Source: Bacteroidales bacterium
GTDB taxonomy: Bacteria > Bacteroidota > Bacteroidia > Bacteroidales > UBA932
Assembly (NCBI GenBank): GCA_024689525.1
Contig: JAILDI010000120.1
Coordinates: forward strand, 1 to 7,310
DNA length: 7,310 nucleotides
Reading direction: 5' to 3'
Below the pieces are notes generated by a model. It was given only the letters and a program-made list of their open reading frames with translations, made no database searches and was not told where the DNA came from. Numbering within the stretch: the first letter of the stretch is position 1; every line of letters begins with the position of its first letter. The position numbers were made by a program, and so were the translations under genes. Positions 1-5,828 of the stretch are shown here, piece after piece.

Positions 1-2876
1 GCTGTAAGGAGAAACCGGAGCCGGATCCTGAACCGGAGCCCGCGGGTGAGGTAACACTCACCTGCGAGGCTACGGCCGTGGTTTCCGACGAGGGCGGCAC
101 CGCTACATTTACGTTCAAGGCTACGAAGGAGTGGACCGCCAAGTCGTCACAGAACTGGGCGGAGCTTTCCGCCACTTCCGGAGAGGCTGGGCATCAGACA
201 CTCAAGGTCACGGTCGCTCCCAACGATGAGTACGACGTGCGCACGGCCGAGATCACAGTCACCTGTGAGAAAGATTCCAAGACGCTCACCGTTACCCAGA
301 TGCAGAAGGGCGCCCTGATCATTGCCGATAAGGAGTACGAAGTGCTCGCGGCCGGCGGAACCATAATGATTAACCTCAAGGGTACGTCAGATATTACCGC
401 AACCGTGGCCGATGACGCCAAGGAGTGGATTATCCCCATCGACCCCACCAAGGCCCTGATAGAGAGCGTGATGTCCTTCGAGGTGCTGCCCAACGAAGCA
501 TACGAGCAGCGCACGGGCGAAATCACATTCACCAACGATGCCGGTATGGACAAGGTTACCGTGATTCAGCTCGCGGCCGAAAAGCCCGTGGTCGTGGTTG
601 AGGATCCGTTTGCCGGACAGCTTCCGAAGCTCACGGAAACCACCACCTGGGCGGGAAGCGTATTTGATGCTCTCATCAATACGAACGCTTCAGGCCAGAC
701 CGAGTGGACATCGCCCGATGGTGAGAACTTCATCGACACGGGGCTCGGCTATCTTGCCGGACAGACCGAAGGCGTCGATGAAACCACCGGAGAGCCCAAG
801 ATCACTTACGGCAAATTCAAGTTCAAGAGCAACGAGACCGCATACACTTCCGGCACCAAGATGTCCCGCGTACAGTTTGGCGGAACGGGTGTTGTGGGCA
901 AGCGTAACAACCTGATATTCTGCGTAAACGGCCCTGGTGCGCTTACGCTCATCGGCCGTTCCAGCGGAGAATCGGAGCGCTCGATAAACATCGCCGTCAA
1001 CGGCAATCCCATTACTGAGGAAGGCTACGTGCTTCCCGCGAAGACTGCCGATTCCAAGATGGTTTCCGTGGCTGTCGATGCGGCCGACGGCGACCTGATT
1101 TATGTCTATTCCATGGGAAGCGGCATAAATATCTACTCGATGAAGTGGGTCCCCGGCGGAGAGCCCGAACAGCCCGGAGATAACCCCGGTGGCGGAGACA
1201 ATCCCGGCGGTGGCGACAATCCCGGAGGCGATGATCCCACTCCCGCTGACGGAGCGGAGCTTGAGTGCCCGAACCCGCCCACCGTGGGTGATGTGGCCCT
1301 GGACCAGCTCACCGGCTATGCCGAAGGCGTAACCGGCGGAGCGAACGGCACCGTGCTGCATTTCAACAACGGCAAGGCCCTCCAGACCTGGCTCCTTGCC
1401 CGCACCAAGAGCGAGAAGAACGGCGACCACACGCCCGTTACCATCTGGCTCAGCGGCAAATTCGTTCCTACCGACGGACGCGACTTCTCCGAGGCTCATC
1501 CCTGGTTCGACGTGAAGGATGTATCGAACCTCAGCTTCATCGGCACCGACGACTTCGTGATGGACCGCATCGGCATATTCTGCGTACGCGCCAGCAATAT
1601 TATTATAAGGAATATCAATTTCCAGCAGCCCAAGGCCAACAATGGGGCCGATGCCGTGTCGATGCAGAATTGCGACGGCGTATGGGTGGACCATTGCACG
1701 TTCACGTCCCTGAATCAGACCAAGGACTATGAGGACGGCTCCACCGATGTCACGCACGGCTCCAAGAACGTCACCGTGAGCTGGTGCCGCTATATCAAGA
1801 CGCAGAAGAGCTGCCTTGTCGGCCATTCCAACAGCCAGAGCGGAGATACGCAGATAGCCGTCACTTTCCATCACAACTGGTTCGACGGTTCCAGTTCCCG
1901 CCATCCCCGCGTGCGCTTCGGACGTGCTCACGTATACAACAATCTCTTTGACGGCTGTACGACATATGGCGTTGGATCCGCCTATGGCGCCAAGGTGCTG
2001 GTGGAATACAACTACTTCGACGGCGTGCAGCTTCCCACCGACATCTGCACATATCCCGCAAAGGAAAGCAACGAGTCCAATCTCCAGGGAAGCGTGGCCG
2101 GTTACCTCTATCCTACTCAGAACGTTTATGTAAACCGTCCCGCAAAGGCAAAGGATCCGTATCCGCTGTCGAACGTGAAATATACCTCATACAACGGCTC
2201 CACCATTACGCCTCTGACCTATGCCGATTTCAAGCCCTCATACACCTACACCGTAACCGCGGCCGAGGATGTTCCTTCGGTCGTGAAGGCCGGCGCGGGC
2301 TATGGCAAGCTCGGTTACACATCGGCCCCCATAGAGGTGAATAACGGCGGAATCACCGAGTTCAACGGTGCTGACGACGATCCCACCGATCCCGACACCG
2401 GCGATGAGGACGATCCCGTGGTCGTTGACGACGGCTCGGCCCACACCTACACCCTCTATATGAGCGACTCCAAGGCTGTCGTTCAGACGAAGGACGGTGT
2501 TGAGGGCGCTTCATTCTTCGAAGCAAGCTCCTCCGTGGCCGATTTCTCCTCCGACTACGGCGGCCCGTTCACAATTGGCGGCGTGACATACAAGTACGGC
2601 TTCAAGATGGACAGCAAGGGCTATGTGACCTTTACCACGTCTTCGGAATACACAACCACGCTGCAGTTCTATTATGCAAGGCGCAAGAGTGCCGATACTT
2701 CCGCCTGTATGCAGTGGGGCCCCAGCGGAGGCGATGCTACTGTGCTGGATGTATCGCCCCACGGCTCGGTGGGCGATTCCGGTGAGATTACCCTTCAGAA
2801 GGGCACGTCCTACACCATCAAGCAGAAGACCAAAGAACAGGGAATTATTTTGGTAATAGTTAAAGAATCAGAATAA
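1..2876 (+). CDS. Multi-domain surface pectate lyase, polysaccharide lyase family 1, with two BACON domains (5' partial)
   Basis: This enzyme is predicted to cleave de-esterified homogalacturonan by Ca2+-dependent beta-elimination, probably at the cell surface. The frame is open to the left edge (first full codon at base 3), so the GTG at 78 is not the start. Counting the Cys at base 3 as residue 1, 957 residues are visible. In order they are: a probable lipid-anchor Cys and Glu/Pro tether (1-15), BACON 1 (about 16-100), BACON 2 (about 104-191), a beta-rich module (about 200-383), a Gly/Pro/Asp linker (about 385-412), the PL1 beta-helix (about 427-780), an acidic linker (about 789-812) and a C-terminal beta-rich module (813-957). 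PL1 signatures are GYAEGVTGG at 438, WVDH at 561-564 and RHPRVRFG at 633-640. By comparison with PelC, Arg633 is the catalytic base, Lys602 and Arg638 bind substrate, and Asp550, Asp578 and Asp582 bind Ca2+. The usual Asn after SW in the VTVSWN motif is Cys595. The PL1 assignment is firm; the subfamily and the binding role of the accessory modules are inferred. Confidence 0.94.
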   Translation, partial: CKEKPEPDPEPEPAGEVTLTCEATAVVSDEGGTATFTFKATKEWTAKSSQNWAELSATSGEAGHQTLKVTVAPNDEYDVRTAEITVTCEKDSKTLTVTQMQKGALIIADKEYEVLAAGGTIMINLKGTSDITATVADDAKEWIIPIDPTKALIESVMSFEVLPNEAYEQRTGEITFTNDAGMDKVTVIQLAAEKPVVVVEDPFAGQLPKLTETTTWAGSVFDALINTNASGQTEWTSPDGENFIDTGLGYLAGQTEGVDETTGEPKITYGKFKFKSNETAYTSGTKMSRVQFGGTGVVGKRNNLIFCVNGPGALTLIGRSSGESERSINIAVNGNPITEEGYVLPAKTADSKMVSVAVDAADGDLIYVYSMGSGINIYSMKWVPGGEPEQPGDNPGGGDNPGGGDNPGGDDPTPADGAELECPNPPTVGDVALDQLTGYAEGVTGGANGTVLHFNNGKALQTWLLARTKSEKNGDHTPVTIWLSGKFVPTDGRDFSEAHPWFDVKDVSNLSFIGTDDFVMDRIGIFCVRASNIIIRNINFQQPKANNGADAVSMQNCDGVWVDHCTFTSLNQTKDYEDGSTDVTHGSKNVTVSWCRYIKTQKSCLVGHSNSQSGDTQIAVTFHHNWFDGSSSRHPRVRFGRAHVYNNLFDGCTTYGVGSAYGAKVLVEYNYFDGVQLPTDICTYPAKESNESNLQGSVAGYLYPTQNVYVNRPAKAKDPYPLSNVKYTSYNGSTITPLTYADFKPSYTYTVTAAEDVPSVVKAGAGYGKLGYTSAPIEVNNGGITEFNGADDDPTDPDTGDEDDPVVVDDGSAHTYTLYMSDSKAVVQTKDGVEGASFFEASSSVADFSSDYGGPFTIGGVTYKYGFKMDSKGYVTFTTSSEYTTTLQFYYARRKSADTSACMQWGPSGGDATVLDVSPHGSVGDSGEITLQKGTSYTIKQKTKEQGIILVIVKESE
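3..44 (+). other. Probable lipoprotein anchor cysteine followed by a Glu/Pro tether
   Basis: The first complete in-frame codon is Cys (bases 3-5), followed by Lys-Glu-Lys and then a Pro-Glu/Asp alternation before the first BACON domain. This is how Bacteroidota surface lipoproteins look just after signal peptidase II cleavage. The two preceding bases, GC, fit a Gly or Ser codon, the usual residue before the lipidated Cys. The signal peptide itself is off the window, so this is an inference from what follows the Cys. The acidic stretch resembles the lipoprotein export signal that sends lipoproteins to the outer face of the outer membrane. Confidence 0.65.
1179..1238 (+). repeat. In-gene tandem repeat encoding an Asp-Asn-Pro-Gly-Gly-Gly linker
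   Basis: An 18-base unit encoding DNPGGG occurs at 1179-1196 and 1197-1214. A third copy at 1215-1229 lacks the last Gly and runs into DDP. The copies differ at several third codon positions, so they are not a recent perfect expansion. The stretch separates the first beta-rich module from the PL1 catalytic domain and is probably a flexible spacer. In-frame repeats like this may vary in copy number between strains. Confidence 0.85.
2367..2438 (+). other. Acidic Asp/Pro/Thr linker after the pectate lyase domain
   Basis: Within the pectate lyase gene these codons give an Asp-rich stretch with Pro, Thr and Gly between the end of the beta-helix and the C-terminal module that begins with a Thr-Tyr-Thr-Leu-Tyr strand. 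Its composition suggests a disordered, extended tether. A calcium-binding role is conceivable because the enzyme needs Ca2+, but no recognisable Ca2+-binding motif is visible. Confidence 0.6.
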
Positions 2877-2885
2877 ATGGAAAGA
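2868..2885 (+). promoter_or_regulatory. Abutting stop and start at the lyase-uxaB junction, no Shine-Dalgarno
   Basis: The TAA stop (2874-2876) is followed directly by the ATG of uxaB (2877-2879). The preceding 40 or so bases turn A/T-rich against GC-rich coding sequence and contain no AGGAGG-like element. This matches Bacteroidota translation initiation, which relies on A-rich, unstructured upstream sequence. The zero gap implies cotranscription and probably translational coupling. Confidence 0.7.
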
Positions 2886-4316
2886 CTAAACCGCAAAAGC
2901 GCTCCTCAGGCGAAGCGCTACACTGAGAAAGTGATTCAGTTCGGAGAAGGCAACTTCCTCCGCGCGTTCATCGAATGGATTATCTGGAAAACCAACCAGA
3001 AGACCGATTTCAACGGCTCCGTGGTTGTGGTCCAGCCCATCGAAAAGGGTATGGTGGATTGGCTCAACGAGCAGGATGGCCTGTATCACCTCAATCTCCA
3101 GGGCCTGCTTAACGGCCAGACCGTGGACAGTCTTGACCTTATCGACGTAGTATCCAGGGGATTGAATCCTTATGTCGATTTCAACTCCTACCTTGAACTG
3201 GCCGAGCAGCCGGAAATCCGCTTCGTGATTTCCAATACCACGGAGGCCGGAATCGCTTTCGACCCTGCCTGCAAGCTGGAAGACAAGCCAGCAAGCTCCT
3301 ATCCCGGAAAGCTCACCCAACTGCTGTACCACAGGTACGAGCACTTCGAGGGTGCGATGGACAAGGGCCTGATCATCTTCCCCTGCGAGCTCATTTTCGA
3401 AAACGGCAAGCACCTCAAGGAATGCATCCGCAGATATATCGACCTGTGGGGGCTGGGCCCGGACTTCAGTGCCTGGTTCGAAGAGGCCTGCGGCGTGTAC
3501 AGCACGCTGGTGGACCGCATCGTCCCCGGATATCCCCGCGACAATGCAGCACAGCTGTGCGAGCGCGCCGGATATGACGACCATCTGCTGGACAAGGCGG
3601 AAATCTTCCACCTTTGGGTTATCGAGGCTCCCAAGGAGGTTGCGAAGGAGTTCCCGGCCGACAAAGCCGGCCTGAACGTGCTCTTCGTGCCGTCAGAGGC
3701 CCCTTATCACGAAAGGAAGGTTACATTGCTGAATGGCCCGCACACGGTTCTGAGCCCTGTTGGCTACCTTAGCGGCCTTAACACCGTGAAGGAATGCTGC
3801 GAGGATCCCGAAATCGGCAAGTTCGTTCACAAGGTGATGTTCGACGAGCTTCTTCCCACCCTGAATCTCCCGAAACCGGAGCTGGAGAAGTTCGCAGGCG
3901 ACGTCCTGGAGCGCTTCCGCAACCCGTTCGTGAAGCACTTCGTCACTTCCATTATGCTAAACTCATTCCCCAAGTTCCGCACCCGCGACCTTCCCGGCCT
4001 CAAGACCTATCTTGAGCGCAAGGGCGAACTGCCCAAGGGACTGGTGCTCGGCCTGGCCGGCATCTGCACCTACTACAAGGGCGGCAAGAGGGGAGAGGAC
4101 GAGATCGTCCCCAACGACGACCAGAAGATAATCGACCTTCTCAAGGAACTTTGGGCCACCGGCGATGTGCGCAAAGTGGCGAAGGGCGTCCTTGCGGCCA
4201 CCTTCATCTGGGACGAGGACCTGAACGCCGTTCCCGGCCTTGCCGACCTTCTGGCGGCCGACCTTGCCCTAATCCAGGCCAAGGGTATGCGTGAAGCTGT
4301 AAAATCGATACTGTAA
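2877..4316 (+). CDS. uxaB: Tagaturonate reductase (altronate oxidoreductase)
   Basis: This cytoplasmic enzyme reduces D-tagaturonate to D-altronate with NADH, the second step of the isomerase route of galacturonate breakdown. The 479 residues match the family's usual length of about 480. The N-terminal nucleotide-binding signature is IQFGEGNFLRAF (residues 20-31), followed by SNTTEAGI and PCELIFENG, both typical of UxaB. The C-terminal half carries KVTLLNGPH, in which Lys281, Asn286 and His289 line up with the catalytic Lys, Asn and His of polyol-specific long-chain dehydrogenases such as mannitol 2-dehydrogenase. NPFVKHF and LNSFPKFRTRDLP are further family blocks. The ATG at 2877 is preferred because it abuts the previous stop and lies 19 codons before the conserved core. 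The paralogue UxuB (fructuronate reductase) is the main alternative, but the motif set and the pectin context favour UxaB. No missing key residue is seen. Confidence 0.93.
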   Translation: MERLNRKSAPQAKRYTEKVIQFGEGNFLRAFIEWIIWKTNQKTDFNGSVVVVQPIEKGMVDWLNEQDGLYHLNLQGLLNGQTVDSLDLIDVVSRGLNPYVDFNSYLELAEQPEIRFVISNTTEAGIAFDPACKLEDKPASSYPGKLTQLLYHRYEHFEGAMDKGLIIFPCELIFENGKHLKECIRRYIDLWGLGPDFSAWFEEACGVYSTLVDRIVPGYPRDNAAQLCERAGYDDHLLDKAEIFHLWVIEAPKEVAKEFPADKAGLNVLFVPSEAPYHERKVTLLNGPHTVLSPVGYLSGLNTVKECCEDPEIGKFVHKVMFDELLPTLNLPKPELEKFAGDVLERFRNPFVKHFVTSIMLNSFPKFRTRDLPGLKTYLERKGELPKGLVLGLAGICTYYKGGKRGEDEIVPNDDQKIIDLLKELWATGDVRKVAKGVLAATFIWDEDLNAVPGLADLLAADLALIQAKGMREAVKSIL

Positions 4317-4326
4317 TATGAGTACA
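4308..4326 (+). promoter_or_regulatory. One-base gap at the uxaB-exuT junction
   Basis: The uxaB stop TAA (4314-4316) is separated by a single T from the ATG at 4318. No Shine-Dalgarno sequence precedes it. A second in-frame ATG lies seven codons downstream at 4339, just before the first membrane segment, and could serve instead. The ATG at 4318 is preferred because it keeps the tight junction seen between the other genes and gives a short Lys-containing cytoplasmic N-terminus. Confidence 0.6.
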
Positions 4327-5781
4327 CAGAAAAAACTAATGACTAACTGGCGCTGGTGGATATGCTCGCTGCTGTTCGTCGCAACAACCGTGAACTATCT
4401 GGACCGTCAGGTGCTGTCCCTCACTTACGAGGAGTTTATCAAACCCGAATTCCACTGGACCGATGCCAATTACGGCACCATCACGTCCTTCTTTTCCATC
4501 TTCTACGCAATCTGCTGCCTGTTCGCGGGCAAGTTCGTAGACTGGATGGGCACAAAGAAGGGATATCTCATCGCCATCGGCGTTTGGTCGGCAGGCGCCT
4601 GCATGCATGCGGCCTGCGGCTGGGCAACCGCCCATCTGGTGGGTCTTGATTCCGTTGCCGCAATGCGTGCCGTGGAGGCGGGCTCCAAGATAGCCTTGGC
4701 AGTATCCACAACCAGTGTATATCTATTCCTGCTGTGCCGTGGTATCCTGGCGCTTGGTGAAGCCGGAAACTTCCCGGCGGCAATCAAGGTAACGGCGGAG
4801 TACTTCCCCAAGAAGGACAGGGCTTTTGCCACGTCCATCTTTAACGCGGGTGCCTCCGTGGGCGCTCTTGCAGCACCTCTGCTGATACCCCCGCTGGCCC
4901 TTAAGTTCGGCTGGGAGATGGCTTTCATCATCATCGGCGGACTTGGCTTCATCTGGATGTTCTTCTGGGCATTCATGTACGAGAAGCCTGAAAAGAGCAA
5001 GAGGGTGAACCAGGCGGAACTGGAGTACATCCATTCTGACGATGCCGATGAGGCAGCCGCAAAGGCCGCCGCTGAAGCAGAGGCCGCGAAGGAGAAATCC
5101 ATCCCCTTCATCCAGTGCTTCAAGTACAAGCAGACCTGGAGCTTCATCGTGGGCAAATTCTTCACCGACGGCGTGTGGTGGTTCTTCCTGTTCTGGGCTC
5201 CGTCCTACTTCAGCAACCAGTTCCACGCTCCGGCAACATCGCCCCTTGGCCAGTGGCTCATCTTCACCCTGTACCTCATTGTGACGATCATCTCCATCGG
5301 CGGAGGCTATCTGCCCAGGATTTTTGTCGATAAGAAAGGAATGAACCCGTACGCCGGACGAATGCTGTCGATGCTCATCTTCGCATTCTTCCCCCTGGCG
5401 GCGCTGTTCGCACAGCCTCTTGGCGTGAGCTTCAACTCTCCCTGGTGGCCGGCCATCCTCATCGGCCTTGCCGGTGCGGGACATCAGGCCTGGAGCGCGA
5501 ACCTCTTCTCCACCATCGGCGACATGTTCCCCAAGAGCACCATCGCAACCATCACCGGTATCGGCGCAATGGCAGGCGGTATCGGGTCGATGATAATCCA
5601 GAAGGTGGCGGGTAACCTCTTCACCTTTGCAGAGAACGCCGGTGCCGCATTCCGCTTCCTCGGATTTGAAGGCAAGCCCGCAGGCTACTTCATTATGTTC
5701 TGCTTCTGCGGCCTGGCATATCTTGTTGCCTGGATCATCATGAAGAGCCTCGTTCCCAAGTACAAACCCATCGAAGTTTAA
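4318..5781 (+). CDS. exuT: MFS hexuronate transporter, ExuT-like (anion:cation symporter family)
   Basis: This inner-membrane carrier is predicted to import galacturonate and/or glucuronate, probably with H+ symport as in the anion:cation symporter family. The 487 residues have the MFS layout of two six-helix halves joined by a charged cytoplasmic loop. Family signatures are NYLDRQVLS (26-34) in helix 1, a loop 2-3 with Asp and the basic pair of GTKKG, LGEAGNFPAAIKVTAEYFP (from 146) through helix 4 and GHQAWSANLF (388-397) in the second half. The LGEAGNFPAA and GHQAWSANLF blocks are typical of hexuronate carriers. Two parts are longer than in compact members: about 30 residues between helices 3 and 4 (about 106-134), and an Ala/Glu/Lys-rich stretch in the central loop (242-261). 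Its position directly after uxaB supports galacturonate as a substrate. The exact hexuronate specificity cannot be read from sequence. Confidence 0.92.
   Translation: MSTQKKLMTNWRWWICSLLFVATTVNYLDRQVLSLTYEEFIKPEFHWTDANYGTITSFFSIFYAICCLFAGKFVDWMGTKKGYLIAIGVWSAGACMHAACGWATAHLVGLDSVAAMRAVEAGSKIALAVSTTSVYLFLLCRGILALGEAGNFPAAIKVTAEYFPKKDRAFATSIFNAGASVGALAAPLLIPPLALKFGWEMAFIIIGGLGFIWMFFWAFMYEKPEKSKRVNQAELEYIHSDDADEAAAKAAAEAEAAKEKSIPFIQCFKYKQTWSFIVGKFFTDGVWWFFLFWAPSYFSNQFHAPATSPLGQWLIFTLYLIVTIISIGGGYLPRIFVDKKGMNPYAGRMLSMLIFAFFPLAALFAQPLGVSFNSPWWPAILIGLAGAGHQAWSANLFSTIGDMFPKSTIATITGIGAMAGGIGSMIIQKVAGNLFTFAENAGAAFRFLGFEGKPAGYFIMFCFCGLAYLVAWIIMKSLVPKYKPIEV
5041..5100 (+). other. Ala-rich charged helical insert in the transporter's central loop
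   Basis: These 20 codons (residues 242-261) encode only Ala, Asp, Glu and Lys up to a final Ser, in an arrangement that should form a solvent-exposed helix. It sits in the cytoplasmic loop between the two six-helix bundles, after the KPEKSKRVNQAELEYI segment common in this family. It is probably a spacer; no binding motif is visible. Confidence 0.6.
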
Positions 5782-5790
5782 TGAAACGAC
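5773..5790 (+). promoter_or_regulatory. Overlapping stop and start (TAATG) at the transporter-methylesterase junction
   Basis: The transporter stop TAA (5779-5781) shares its last A with the ATG at 5781-5783. No Shine-Dalgarno sequence is seen upstream; the preceding codons are moderately A-rich. Overlapping TAATG junctions commonly allow terminating ribosomes to re-initiate, so translation of the methylesterase is probably coupled to that of the transporter. The start is supported by the signal peptide that follows immediately. Confidence 0.75.
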
Positions 5791-5828
5791 TGATACTATT
5801 GCTTCTGCCCCTGGCGTTTTTCGCCTGC
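5781..5828 (+). other. Lipoprotein signal peptide and lipobox of the methylesterase
   Basis: The N-terminus is Met-Lys-Arg, then a run of Leu/Ile with one Pro, ending Phe-Phe-Ala-Cys. This is a classic signal peptidase II substrate: two basic residues, a hydrophobic core and Ala before the Cys at residue 16 (bases 5826-5828). Phe at -3 is less common than Leu but is accepted. After the Cys come Ser-Lys-His-Ser-Gln with no acidic residue, unlike the lyase, so the Bacteroidota surface-export signal appears absent. Confidence 0.85.

Noticed and set aside
78..80. GTG as start codon of the pectate lyase
   Set aside because: The frame is open for 25 codons upstream to the window edge. Those codons supply a plausible lipoprotein Cys, a tether and the beginning of the first BACON domain, so the real start lies outside the window.
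1592..1622. A/T-rich patch inside the lyase gene, considered as an internal promoter
   Set aside because: It encodes a regular beta-helix strand rich in Ile and Asn, which explains the base composition. No Bacteroidota -7 (TAnnTTTG) element with a spaced -33 element is visible, and no gene start follows.
690..1931. A 413-codon open frame on the minus strand opposite the pectate lyase
   Set aside because: It is in exact codon register with the lyase gene, so its stops can only come from sense TTA, CTA or TCA codons, which are rare in this GC-rich coding sequence (its own stop is a sense TCA at 690). The sense frame has clear family motifs; the antisense product is a low-complexity Gly/Ala/Val/His-rich sequence with no recognisable domain.
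2886..3611. A 241-codon minus-strand frame opposite uxaB
   Set aside because: It is in the same codon register as uxaB and is explained by the rarity of TTA/CTA/TCA codons. No domain or start context is recognisable, and the sense strand is a complete conserved enzyme.
4503..5484. Minus-strand frames of 220 and 253 codons opposite the transporter
   Set aside because: Both overlap a conserved MFS gene. The 253-codon frame is in codon register with it; the other looks Ala/Ser/Pro-rich and compositionally derived. Neither shows a domain or plausible initiation site.
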